A DNA stretch of 64,000 nt from NCBI GenBank assembly GCA_036264355.1, contig DATARD010000216.1, positions 1 to 64,000 of the forward strand. Direction: 5' to 3'. The translations under genes and the position numbers were made by a program. Positions 18,675-26,688 of this stretch are shown here, in pieces (within the stretch, counting starts at the first letter, position 1; each line of letters starts with the position of its first letter). Source of the DNA: UBA5704 sp036264355. Lineage in GTDB: Bacteria > Acidobacteriota > Thermoanaerobaculia > Multivoradales > UBA5704. The notes beneath the pieces are model-generated. The model worked only from the letters and a program-made list of their open reading frames with translations, had not been told where the DNA came from and searched no databases.

Positions 18675-20117
18675 CTACTGCATCGTCGCGTTCGTGATCG
18701 TCGCGCCGGCGGAGAGCAGCGAGCTGTCCACCAGGAGCGGGTAGGTCGGTGCGACGGTGCTGGTGTAGAAGACGACGCCGTTCTTGGAGTATTTGACGAC
18801 GCCTCCTTGGACGGCCACCTTGAAGAGGTCGCCGGCGGCGAAAGTCGTGTCGGCGCGGTAGACGTTGTTCTCCCGCACCTCGACATAGCCCTGACCCATG
18901 CGGATCGCGAAGTCGATGTCGGCGGCGTGGGTGTCCGTGTTGCCGTGGCTCAAGCCGACGTACCGGAGGGTGCTGGTCTCGGTGCCGGTGAAGCTGACGG
19001 CGCCATCGCCCGCCGCGATCTGCTGTTGCGAGACCGCTCCGGCGTCGTCGCAGCCGTCGCAGCCGCCGGCCTTCTGGAGCGATCCGCCGGTGGCCGTGGC
19101 ATTGACCAGGCTCGTCCAGACGACGCTCCCGCCGCCTGTCGATCCGCCGCCGGTGAGGAGCTCATAGGGCACCTCGACCAGGAAGGCGTCCAGCCGGCTG
19201 CCCCCCAGATTGCTGGTCCAGATCATGTAGCGGCCCGTCACATCGAGATTGGCCTTGGGGAACTTCCCGTAGTCGTCCCCGCCCCCCGAGGCGTCGAGGT
19301 CGATCATGGTCGGAGCCACGACGAGGGTGTCCATCGAAGTGTCGAGCTTGAAACAGACCAGCTCGTTGCCGCGCGGCACGTTCAGGCGCGTCGCGCCGCT
19401 GCCGCACGCCCACTGCTGTCCGGGTGGGACGCCCGGCTTGGCGTTGCCGTGGGCGATGTGGTCGGCCGAGAGGGCGGACCAGTCGCTGTCGTGGTAGACC
19501 ACCGGGCCGGCGATCGGCGTCTGGCCGAAGTTGTAGAGCCGGACCGCATTGGGCTGGCTGTTCCAGTTGTCCGCACCCACCATGTAGCCGAAGCCGGTGT
19601 CCAGATGCCCGGGGGAGCCGTCCCGGTCGAGAATCCGCTGCTCGGTGCCCGTCTGGAGGTCGAAGATCCGGCTGTCCTCACCATCGGCCCCGTCGACGTT
19701 TTCGAGCGAGACGAGCCAGCGGCCGCTCTTGTCGATGTGGCATTCGTCGAAGTCGCCGACCTTGGGGAACCAGGAGAACTGCGCGGTGTCCTCGCGGTAG
19801 ACCAGGCAGCCCAGCATCTCGTAGGTGCTCTTGTCGCGCAACGTCGCGGAGTGGACACGGTCGTCATCCGAGGAGTGGGCCTGCCAGATGTAGCGGTTGG
19901 CGCCGAACTGCGTCGCGGCGTCGAACACCTGGGTGAGCTGCTGGGAGAAGATGTCGTACCGGTGCAGGAAGGACTGGATCTGCGCGGCAGTCAGGCGTGT
20001 CCGGGTGGCGGTCGAATCCGCCTTTTCGATGAAACCGCCGGGGGCCTGGGAGAAAGCGGGGACGGCGAGCAGAGCCAAAAGGGGGATCAGGCGGACGACA
20101 GAAGACCGGTTTGCCAG
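18675..20117 (-). CDS. Secreted protein: beta-propeller-like region plus C-terminal lectin-like domain
   Basis: The mature region is preceded by a hydrophobic signal sequence (VVRLIPLLALLAVPAFSQA). No ATG or GTG lies nearby in frame; the best initiation site is CTG 20117, 7 bases after AGGAG (20129-20125), giving about 480 aa. TTG codons are alternatives, and the in-frame extension upstream to 20447 looks non-coding. Residues ~60-340 hold short repeated motifs of the TolB/WD type (GRWLVSLENVDG, GRYMIWTSNLGGS), suggesting a beta-propeller. A Gly/Ser linker (GGGSTGGGS) leads to a ~140-residue beta-rich domain with CDGCDDAG and KYSKNGVVFYTS, resembling adhesive carbohydrate-binding domains of secreted bacterial proteins. 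The function is unknown. It is divergently transcribed from the MauE cassette. Confidence 0.8.
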   Translation of the reverse strand: MANRSSVVRLIPLLALLAVPAFSQAPGGFIEKADSTATRTRLTAAQIQSFLHRYDIFSQQLTQVFDAATQFGANRYIWQAHSSDDDRVHSATLRDKSTYEMLGCLVYREDTAQFSWFPKVGDFDECHIDKSGRWLVSLENVDGADGEDSRIFDLQTGTEQRILDRDGSPGHLDTGFGYMVGADNWNSQPNAVRLYNFGQTPIAGPVVYHDSDWSALSADHIAHGNAKPGVPPGQQWACGSGATRLNVPRGNELVCFKLDTSMDTLVVAPTMIDLDASGGGDDYGKFPKANLDVTGRYMIWTSNLGGSRLDAFLVEVPYELLTGGGSTGGGSVVWTSLVNATATGGSLQKAGGCDGCDDAGAVSQQQIAAGDGAVSFTGTETSTLRYVGLSHGNTDTHAADIDFAIRMGQGYVEVRENNVYRADTTFAAGDLFKVAVQGGVVKYSKNGVVFYTSTVAPTYPLLVDSSLLSAGATITNATMQ

Positions 20118-20379
20118 GGTGGAGCTCCTCTGAAGCAAGAGTTGGCGAGAATTGACCGGGAGCCGGTTGGCGTGTTCAGGGTCATGGAGAGATCCCTTCC
20201 GGAGGCGGAACGAGCACCGCCCCTCTGTGCAGTTTCGTAGCAAGGGACAGGCCCAGATGGCTCGGCCGTCCGCCTCACGCTTCCCTGGAAATCGCCGAAG
20301 AGGAACCTGTTGCGGCTCCGCGGGGACATACAAGCTGGACCAGCCTGTGATCGCCCGCGAGCTGGTGCAGGAGGTGATT
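20118..20379. promoter_or_regulatory. Divergent intergenic region
   Basis: These 262 bp separate the minus-strand secreted protein from the plus-strand MauE-like gene, so both promoters should lie here. Apart from the two ribosome binding sites (AGGAG on the minus strand at 20129-20125, GGAGG on the plus strand at about 20370-20374), nothing specific is visible. The stretch cggccgtccgcctcacgc (~20265-20282) closely matches the flanking units of the minisatellite at 24785-25200. Confidence 0.45.
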
Positions 20380-20844
20380 TTGAAACAGATTGCACTGCTC
20401 TCGGCAGTCTTCCTGGCTGTGGTCTTCCTTTTCGCAGGGATCGACAAGGTTTTCCACTACGACGGTTTCGTCAACGCCCTGGCGAGCTACGCTGTGGTGC
20501 CGACCGCCGTGGCTCGCTTTCTGGCCTTGCCGGTCATCTTCTGTGAGCTGTGGGTTGCCGTGGGGCTGTTGGTTTCGCCCTGGCGCCGCAGGGCCGCGCT
20601 CTCCGCCGCCGTCCTCCTGGCCATCTTTACCGTGGCTCTGGCCGTCAACCTCTATGTCTCGCCCGGCAGCGTGTGTGGCTGTTGGTTCACCATCACCCTC
20701 GGCCGGAGCACGCGTCTGCACGTGCTGCAGAACGTGGTCCTCCTTGCGCTCGCCGTGTCGGTCTGGTTCGACAGCCGCTCCGTGCCGCACCCTCACACCC
20801 TCGATCGGGGGACTGCTCTTTTGAGAAAGGAGATCTCTCCATGA
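20380..20844 (+). CDS. MauE/DoxX-like integral membrane protein, 154 aa
   Basis: The start is TTG 20380, set 5 bases after a strong GGAGG; upstream in-frame codons have no ribosome binding site and would add a non-hydrophobic extension. Four hydrophobic helices are evident, beginning at LLSAVFLAVVFLFAGIDKV. The FAGIDKVFHYDGF and CGCWFTITLG segments fit the MauE/DoxX family, whose MauE members support disulfide formation in exported Cys-rich partners such as the methylamine dehydrogenase light chain. The stop overlaps the ATG of the Cys-rich peptide gene (ATGA), so the two are probably co-translated, which supports a substrate/oxidant relationship (inference). Confidence 0.82.
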   Translation: MKQIALLSAVFLAVVFLFAGIDKVFHYDGFVNALASYAVVPTAVARFLALPVIFCELWVAVGLLVSPWRRRAALSAAVLLAIFTVALAVNLYVSPGSVCGCWFTITLGRSTRLHVLQNVVLLALAVSVWFDSRSVPHPHTLDRGTALLRKEISP

Positions 20845-21038
20845 AGAAAGTCCTCGTCGTCATGAAGGCCAGCCTGCTTTTGCTGGCGCTGGTCGTCACC
20901 GCTCTCACCGCGATGCCCAACACCGCCAGCAGTCAGGGTACTTGCTGCGTTGCCAGGGACTGTTTCGGCGGCAGGTTCGCCTGCGGCACCTGTACCGATA
21001 ACGGCGTTCTCATCCACTGTTCGACGTCGATCCGATAA
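20841..21038 (+). CDS. Small secreted Cys-rich peptide, 65 aa
   Basis: ATG 20841 follows GAAAGGAGATCTCTCC. Residues 1-32 form a signal peptide (MKKVLVVMKASLLLLALVV and onward, ending near TASSQG). The remaining ~33 residues hold six cysteines (CC, C, C-x2-C, C) with many Gly and polar residues. There is no Trp, so it is not a methylamine dehydrogenase light chain that could form TTQ. Its place between a MauE-like protein and a six-bladed-propeller protein resembles the organisation of NVEALA-type small secreted peptides in Bacteroidota, but I see no direct sequence match. The function is unknown. Confidence 0.8.
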   Translation: MKKVLVVMKASLLLLALVVTALTAMPNTASSQGTCCVARDCFGGRFACGTCTDNGVLIHCSTSIR

Positions 21039-21071
21039 CAACGGCTCCAGACCCCGATCGAGGGTGTGACG

Positions 21072-22226
21072 ATGCGACATGTGAGCACGTTCTTTCTGGT
21101 GATGGCCACGCTGATCGTGGCGGGCGTTGTGGCCGGCTCTTTCAAGCATGACAGCCGTTCGATGCAGCCGGCGTTGCGCGTCTCCGGTCCTCGGCCTCGG
21201 CCGCAGGCTCGCTCCGCGCGGAGCTGGCAGGAGCGCTCCTTTGCCAAGGCTCTGGTTCTTTCCCCCGCCACGGGGGCGCCGCTCTTGCGGCCGCTCAGCC
21301 TGAAGGAGGACCGCTCCGGCGATCTGCTCGCCCTCGACTGGTCCGATGCCGGTGTGCGGAGGTTCACCGCCGCCGGACAGCCGCGGGCTGCTTACCACCT
21401 GCCCGCGGGTGTGCGGGGCGGCAATCCCGAGGACTTCGACGTCGACTCTGGCGGCAATGTGTGGATCTGCTATCACGACGCCGGCACCGTGGTGGAGTTG
21501 GAGCCCGGAGGGAGGCCGCAGCAGACCTGGCACCTCGCGAACAGCCCGCACCGCATCCTCGCGCCGGGAGCGGGCCGGCTGGTGGTCTTTGCGGCAGACG
21601 CCGGCAGCAACCTTTTCTATCGCTATTCAGAGCAGGGAGAGATGCTGGGAGGATTCGGCCGGCTGCTCGAGGGCGATGCGCAGGATCCGCTGACGCTCGA
21701 TGGTGACGTGGCGCGCGACGGCACCGGTGGATTTGTCTATGCGGCGCTGCACACCGGCCTTCTCGCTTCGTACACCCTGGACGGCGCGTTACGCTTCCTG
21801 GTCCAGACGATCGATCGCGTGAAGCTCCCGACCATCGTCACGGCGACCGGTGCATCGCGCAAAGTCGCCGCGGGCTCGCCGTTCGCCGCGCTCACGGTCA
21901 GCGTCGCCGGAGATGAGATCTACGTCCTGGTGGACGCCCCGGCCTTCCAGGGAAGCCCCAGCCGGGCGCTCGACGTCTACAGCAACCGTGACGGCAGCTA
22001 TCTCTACTCGTTCCATGCACCCGAGCAAACTTCCTTCGCTCTCGTCGCCGGCGACCACATGTACACCATCCAGGACGCCGTGATCACCCGCTGGCGGATG
22101 CAACCCGCAGCCGCGCCGATGCCGCCACCTGGCCCGAGACAGGCTCTGCTCGACCGGAGTCAGGCTCAGCCTGATCGGGGAAAGATTGAGCCTGACCGTG
22201 GGCTCCGCACGGAATTGCGCCGATAG
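21072..22226 (+). CDS. Exported six-bladed beta-propeller-like protein, 384 aa
   Basis: The start is ATG 21072, 7 bases after GAGGG; the GTG at 21066 is too close to that site. An N-terminal hydrophobic segment (TFFLVMATLIVAGVVAGSF) acts as signal peptide or anchor. Residues ~75-350 contain repeated propeller-blade signatures: DFDVDSGGNVWICYHD, GGFVYAALHTGLLASYTLDG, DEIYVLVDAP, GDHMYTIQDAVITRW. The last ~35 residues are a low-complexity, charged tail encoded over an inverted repeat (22159-22196). It lies 33 bp after the Cys-rich peptide gene on the same strand, so the three genes form a cassette. Such propellers often act as binding or sensing partners; no catalytic residues are evident. Confidence 0.78.
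   Translation: MRHVSTFFLVMATLIVAGVVAGSFKHDSRSMQPALRVSGPRPRPQARSARSWQERSFAKALVLSPATGAPLLRPLSLKEDRSGDLLALDWSDAGVRRFTAAGQPRAAYHLPAGVRGGNPEDFDVDSGGNVWICYHDAGTVVELEPGGRPQQTWHLANSPHRILAPGAGRLVVFAADAGSNLFYRYSEQGEMLGGFGRLLEGDAQDPLTLDGDVARDGTGGFVYAALHTGLLASYTLDGALRFLVQTIDRVKLPTIVTATGASRKVAAGSPFAALTVSVAGDEIYVLVDAPAFQGSPSRALDVYSNRDGSYLYSFHAPEQTSFALVAGDHMYTIQDAVITRWRMQPAAAPMPPPGPRQALLDRSQAQPDRGKIEPDRGLRTELRR
22159..22196. repeat. 10-bp inverted repeat at the 3' end of the propeller gene
   Basis: gtcaggctca and tgagcctgac are perfect reverse complements separated by 18 bases. The repeat lies within the last 70 bases of the propeller gene. It could form a weak hairpin near the end of the operon, but there is no T-run, so a rho-independent terminator is not supported. 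Confidence 0.4.
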
Positions 22227-22303
22227 GGGGGGCCAGGCGACTCGAGCTCGGCAAGGCGGCCGCCGTCGGGGGCAAGCCAGCCCAGGACGCGAAGGCTCCC
22301 GAG

Positions 22304-23431
22304 TCAGACCGTTGCCGGTCCGGTTTCGTCGGCCTCTGCGCGAAGCCCTGGCCGGACTGGGAGCGTCAAGCAGATTCTGCTGCCCTCGCCGAGCTTGCTC
22401 TCCGCCCAGATCTTTCCGCCATGAGCTTCGACGATACACCTGGAGATGTAGAGGCCGAGGCCCACGCCTCTCCGGTCATTTTCACCAACCTGCCAGAAGC
22501 GCTCGAAGATGGCTTCCAGCATGTTGCCGGGTATACCCAATCCGGTGTCGCTGATGGTGAGACGAAGCTCGTCTCCCGCGTACTCGCCACGAACCTGGAT
22601 GCCGCCGCCCTGGGAGGTGAACTTGATCGCATTCGCAAGAATATTGACGAGTACCTGAAGCATCCGATCGTGGTCGAGCTCTGCCAGAAGAGGGCCCCCG
22701 ACAATCTCGGTCTGCAAGGAGATGCCCTTCGCGGCCGCGGCCGGCTGGAACGTCTCCACCGCCTCGGCGATCAGCGTCGCCGCATCGCCGGGTACCGGCG
22801 CTATGGCGAGCTTGCCGGCGTCGATGCTGGCGACGTCGATCAGGTCTCCGATGAGCCGGTTCATGCGTGCGGCGTAGCGTTGAATGCGCGCCGTCGTCGC
22901 GAGGGTTTGGGCCCCGTCCTCATCTTTGGGAGCTCTCGCCGAGAGCAGCTCCGCATCGAGGACGATGCCGCCCAGTAGATTGCGCAGATCGTGGCTGACG
23001 ATCCCCAGGAAGTTGTCCCGGTTCGAGAGCGCAACATCGGACCGGACGCGCTCCGTCAGCAGGAATCGGTCGGTCTTTTCTCTTTCCAGCGGCAGCAGCC
23101 TCGACAGGACGCGGGCATTCTCGTCGCGTTCGCGGCGGAGACTCTCATCCGCGGAGGCCCGCTCATCCTGGAGGGCTTCGTCTTCCAGCACTCGTTCCTT
23201 GGCGAGGGTGACGTCCGTCCCAACGTGTGGCGAAGCTTCCAGCCGCTCATCCGCCTTGGCGCGCGCATCGGTCAAAACGGCGTCCGCGATCTCCCGTGCG
23301 TGGTGGACCACCGAATCGGAATCCTCTTCGGCCGCATGCCTCTCGGCGAGCGCGCGGTCGGTCTTTTCCCGTTCAACGCGGAGGCTCTCGTTCGTTTGTT
23401 CGCGCTCTGCGGACGCTTCGTTCTCAGGCAT
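22304..23431 (-). CDS. Soluble orphan sensor histidine kinase, 375 aa
   Basis: ATG 23431 is preceded by AAGGTAGGTGA. Residues 1-130 are a highly charged coiled coil made of imperfect REKTD / ER-rich heptads, with no transmembrane segment or PAS signature. The HisKA H-box is FLGIVSHDLRNLL; the HATPase shows N-box NILANAIKFT, G1 DTGLGIP, F-box IFERFWQ and G2 GVGLGLY. It should autophosphorylate the H-box His and pass phosphate to a response regulator, but no receiver-domain gene lies nearby. The coiled coil may sense partner binding or simply dimerise. It faces the propeller gene tail to tail. Confidence 0.93.
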   Translation of the reverse strand: MPENEASAEREQTNESLRVEREKTDRALAERHAAEEDSDSVVHHAREIADAVLTDARAKADERLEASPHVGTDVTLAKERVLEDEALQDERASADESLRRERDENARVLSRLLPLEREKTDRFLLTERVRSDVALSNRDNFLGIVSHDLRNLLGGIVLDAELLSARAPKDEDGAQTLATTARIQRYAARMNRLIGDLIDVASIDAGKLAIAPVPGDAATLIAEAVETFQPAAAAKGISLQTEIVGGPLLAELDHDRMLQVLVNILANAIKFTSQGGGIQVRGEYAGDELRLTISDTGLGIPGNMLEAIFERFWQVGENDRRGVGLGLYISRCIVEAHGGKIWAESKLGEGSRICLTLPVRPGLRAEADETGPATV

Positions 23432-23497
23432 GGCTTCACCTACCTTAGCACGGCCAACTACAGCCTGACCGATGCCCTGTGTCCAAGCCAGCAAGCG

Positions 23498-24424
23498 CTA
23501 TTTTTTGACCGCTGCGCCGGGAGCCGCCTGATGCTGCAGCCAATCGACGACGGCGGCCGACAAGGCGATGCGGTGGTCGGCGAAACTATGGTCGCTGTCG
23601 AGGGTCAGGCTGCTGACCTTCCCCTTGCCCTGAGCGCGGATCGCGTCGGCCAGCGCCTTGTTCGAAGCGCCGCCGCCATATTGGGCGCCGATCACCAGCG
23701 CGGGCTTCGTGGCCAGATCCGGCGCCAGTGCCAGCAGATCCCAGTCCTCGGCATGGCGCTCGACTTCTTCCGCCAGATGCGCCGCGTCGGTGCCGGCCAG
23801 GCTGTTGCCCAGATCGTCGCCGATCTCCGCGATGGCCGCGGCACGCCTTTCGGGATGGGCGCGCAGGTCCTTGCCGTCGGCGCCCACATTCCACGCGTCG
23901 ATCAGCACCACGCCCGCCACGTCCTGGTGCGCCGCCGCAGAGCGCGCCGCCACGAAGCCGCCCATGCTATGGCCGCCGACCAGGATGCGGCGCGGATCGA
24001 TGCCATACTTCGCGGCGTTCTCGGGCTGGTGCAGGAAAGCGATCGCCGCTTCGGCATCCTCGACCGCGCCGGCAATACTGAAGGTGCCGGGCGAACCCCA
24101 ACTGCCGCGATAGTGCATCGTCAGCACATTCCAGCCGGCGCGCCGGATCGCCTGCGCCAGGTCGAGGTTCTGTTCGTTGCCGGGCAGGCCGTGCAGCAGC
24201 AGCAGCGTCGGTTTGGGACCGCTGTCGGCCGCCAGGAAGAACAGCGCGTTCATGCCCACGCCGCCGCTCGGGATCAGCACCTGGCGGTTGGCGGCCGGAT
24301 GCTTGGCATCGCGCGCGTTGTCCGTCACGACGGCGCGCGGCACCGGTGCGGTGGCCGCCTGCGCGGCGACAGAAGACAGCAGCAATGCCGCCGCCAAGGT
24401 ATGAACATGCCACGCTGCTTTCAT
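23498..24424 (-). CDS. Secreted alpha/beta-hydrolase, 308 aa
   Basis: ATG 24424 begins a clear signal peptide (WHVHTLAAALLLSSVAAQA). The hydrolase core shows LLLLHGLPGNEQN (oxyanion region), the nucleophile elbow GGHSMGGF and the catalytic His region DSDHSFADHR; the acid is probably the Asp near VVLIDAWN or in a later strand. The length fits a single-domain dienelactone-hydrolase/peptidase S9-like enzyme. It lies 66 bp upstream of the histidine kinase on the same strand. Its lower GC at third positions in places and the periplasmic type suggest transfer from a proteobacterial source (inference). The substrate is unknown. Confidence 0.88.
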   Translation of the reverse strand: MKAAWHVHTLAAALLLSSVAAQAATAPVPRAVVTDNARDAKHPAANRQVLIPSGGVGMNALFFLAADSGPKPTLLLLHGLPGNEQNLDLAQAIRRAGWNVLTMHYRGSWGSPGTFSIAGAVEDAEAAIAFLHQPENAAKYGIDPRRILVGGHSMGGFVAARSAAAHQDVAGVVLIDAWNVGADGKDLRAHPERRAAAIAEIGDDLGNSLAGTDAAHLAEEVERHAEDWDLLALAPDLATKPALVIGAQYGGGASNKALADAIRAQGKGKVSSLTLDSDHSFADHRIALSAAVVDWLQHQAAPGAAVKK

Positions 24425-24462
24425 AGGGCTCTCCGATCCTGGTAATCGGCCGATTCTAATCC

Positions 24463-24783
24463 ATGACCCGCCGAGGAGATCTCGCGCTGAACGTGGTGAA
24501 CCTCGGAGAAGTCTTCTATCGCCTGATCCAACTCACCGATGCCACCCAGGCCGAGGAACGCCTCGGCCAGGTGAAGGCGCTTCCGGTGGAGATCGTCCCG
24601 GCTCGCGAGTCCTTGGTTCTTGAAGCAGCGCGAGTCAAAGCGAGGCACCCCCTCTCCTACGCCGACGCCTTCGCTGTCGCCACCGGCCGGGTGGAGAAGG
24701 CACCCGTGATCACCGGCGACCCGGAGATCCTCGCCCTGCCAGCCACGGTGGTCCGTGTCCGCAGGCTCGACCGGCACGCGTAA
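24463..24783 (+). pseudogene. N-terminally truncated PIN-domain (VapC-like) toxin gene
   Basis: The 106-residue frame matches the C-terminal two-thirds of a PIN nuclease: SVVNLGEV-type helix (here NVVNLGEVFYRLIQ), the HPLSYADAFAVA helix with its acidic residue, and the VITGDPEI strand with the conserved Gly-Asp. The N-terminal strand with the first catalytic Asp (about 40 residues) is absent: the frame begins only 38 bp from the divergent hydrolase start. No VapB-type antitoxin gene precedes it. It is therefore probably an inactive relic cut off by insertion of the hydrolase or by the repeat array that follows. Confidence 0.65.
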
Positions 24784-24784
24784 T

Positions 24785-25200
24785 CGGCCGTCCACCTCAC
24801 GCTCGCGGCCGTCCGCCTGACTTGATCGGGCGTCCGCCTGACTTGATGGGGCGTCCGCCTGACCTGATCGGGCGTCCGCCCGATTTGATAGGGCGTCCAT
24901 CTGACTTGATAGGGCGTCCGCCTGACTTGATGGGGCGTCCGCCTGACTTGATAGGGCGTCCATCCGATTTGATAGGTCGTCCGCCTGACTTGATAGGTCG
25001 TCCACCTGACTTGATAGGTCGTCCGCCTGACTTGATAGGGCGTCCATCTGACTTGATGGGGCGTCCACCTGACTTGATGGGGCGTCCGCCCGACTTGATA
25101 GGGCGTCCGTCTGACTTGATAGGGCGTCCGCTTGACTTGATCGGGCGTCCGCCCGACTTGATCGGCCGTCCGCCTCGCGCTTGCGGCCGTCCGCCTCATC
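24785..25200. repeat. 21-bp minisatellite, about 20 units
   Basis: Units have the consensus gggcgtccgcctgacttgat plus one variable base. About 17 are well conserved; flanking units diverge to cggccgtccacctcacgctcg and cggccgtccgcctcgcgcttg. Changes are concentrated at a few positions (gg/ggt, gcc/cat/cac, tgact/cgatt), as expected from unequal exchange between variants. The unit length is a multiple of three and stop-free in three frames, so it produces long spurious frames (heptads such as GRPPDLI on plus, ADALSSQ on minus). No unit has spacer-like unique sequence, so it is not a CRISPR array. It begins right at the stop of the PIN relic. Confidence 0.92.
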
Positions 25201-25311
25201 CGGACCGGAGCCCGTCTCTGCCGGACCGAATCTCGTCTCTCTCGGGCCGCCGTCCGCCTCACTCTTCCCAGCGCTGGGCTCATCTCCTACTTCGGCGCGT
25301 CGCAGCCGACG

Positions 25312-25344
25312 CCCTCTTCCTCCGGAATTTCCGGAGGAAGAGGG
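25312..25344. repeat. Perfect 33-bp palindrome
   Basis: ccctcttcctccggaa is followed by one t and then its exact reverse complement ttccggaggaagaggg. The 16-bp arms with a single central base could form a strong hairpin or a two-fold symmetric protein-binding site. It lies between the minisatellite and the VWFA pseudogene. No T-run follows on either strand, so a standard terminator is not supported. Confidence 0.85.
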
Positions 25345-26651
25345 ATCCTCGTACATCGGCACCGATCTCAACCGCAATCGGGCCCACTCTCCCGGCCGAG
25401 GCCCAGGCCGGTCCCCAGACCGCTCTCAGCGAACGGATCGAGGTCAACACCGGTCAACGTCGATGTCCGGGTCGTCGACCGGAACGGCCGGCCCGTCACC
25501 GGCCTCAAGCGCGGTGACTTCACGCTCCTGGAGGATGGCCGGCCGGTGGCGATCTCCAACTTCGACGCCGTCGGGCTGCCGGTGGTCGCGGCGGAGCTTA
25601 AGCCCATGGGTCCGCCAGGGCCGCAGACCGCCGCTCCCTCGCCGCTCCAGGCGGGGGACGCGGCCTCCTGGGTGCTCTTCGTCGACGACGTCGATCTTCA
25701 CCCCGCCCATCGCGCTCTCGTGCTGCGCCAACTGCGCACCTTCCTCTCCACCGATCTCAGGGCCGGCGACCGGGTGATGGTGGCGACCTACGATCACGGT
25801 CTCCGCATCCGCCTTCCGTTCAGTACCGACCGTGCCGCGCTCGGCCGGGCCCTGGACGCGGTGGAGAACCTCGCCGGCGGCGGCAACGAGCTCGACCGGG
25901 CTCGGCGCCTGGCGCTCCAGCACGTCCTCGATTTACTCCCCCTGAAGACCGATGTCGGGAAGGGTGGCCACCGCCGTCCCCCCCGCCACACCGAGGAGCA
26001 GGAGGAGGTGGTGGACGACAGCCAAGCCTTCGATGAGCTCGCCACGTTGGAGAAATGCCCGCCCGAAGTCGCCGAGCCGGTCAAGTCCTATGCCGCGGCG
26101 GTCCGCCACGAGGTCCTGAGCGGCATCGGAGCGCTGACCGTGCTGGTCAACTCGCTGTCGGGTGTTCCGGGACGCAAAGTGCTCCTCCACATCAGCGACG
26201 GCATCCCACTCACCCCGGGCGAGGACCTGTTCCAGGTGCTCGTCGAGATTTGCGGCCGCGAGAAAGGCTCTCGCGATACCAGTTACGAGGCCGGGCAAGC
26301 CGCTCTCGACGCCCAGGCGGCGGCACGGCGATCTTCTGGGCCAACGACATCCGGCTGGAGCTCGCCCGCATCCAGGAAGACCTCGCCACCTTCTACTCCC
26401 TGGGCTTCAATCCGCCGCACACCGGCGACGGCCGCGAGCACCGCCTCACGGTGAAGGTCAAAAAGCCCGGCGTCACCCTGAGCGCGCTGACTGCCTTGGG
26501 GCAGTTCTACCTCTATGAGATCAAGGTGACGCTCGAGCCCGGCGAGCAGCACGTGGCGATCGCGGTACGCGACGAAGCCTCCTCCATCACGTCGTTCCTG
26601 GCCAGGAGCCTCAAGCTGGGCGAGCCCGCCGAGGGCCGGCGGACGCGCTGA
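25345..26651 (+). pseudogene. Broken acidobacterial VWFA-related protein gene
   Basis: Three reading frames must be joined. Frame one gives the end of a mature N-terminus (ALSERIEVNT, to ~25452). A shift leads to VNVDVRVVDRNGRPVTGLKRGDFTLLEDG and the VWA core (WVLFVDDVDLHPAHR, LRAGDRVMVATYDHG, GRKVLLHISDGIPLTPG; to ~26325). A second shift leads to FWANDIRLELARIQEDLATFYSLGF and a C-terminus that is shorter than usual, apparently with an internal deletion. Intact members are secreted ~500-600-residue proteins, a family strongly expanded in Acidobacteriota. No convincing start codon or signal peptide remains. It is a decaying copy. Confidence 0.82.
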
Positions 26652-26688
26652 GCCTCGCCCTCAAAGGCCCGGCGGGATGGGCGCCGCG

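Noticed and set aside
20118..20447. N-terminal extension of the secreted protein up to ATG 20447
   Set aside because: The extension lacks a ribosome binding site, would bury the signal peptide about 110 residues inside the protein, and overlaps the MauE start region.
20841..21038. Methylamine dehydrogenase light chain (MauA)
   Set aside because: The peptide has no Trp to form the TTQ cofactor, only six cysteines, and is too short; the neighbouring propeller lacks clear MauB features.
24785..25200. CRISPR array
   Set aside because: Units are contiguous with no spacers, only 21 bp long, and there are no cas genes.
24421..25377. 318-aa minus-strand frame with heptad repeats (ADALSSQ)
   Set aside because: It exists because the 21-bp minisatellite is stop-free in several frames. 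Outside the repeat it is antisense to the PIN relic and has no domain or ribosome binding site.
24822..25517. 231-aa plus-strand frame with GRPPDLI repeats
   Set aside because: It begins inside the minisatellite and runs into the first frame of the VWFA relic; no start signal supports it.
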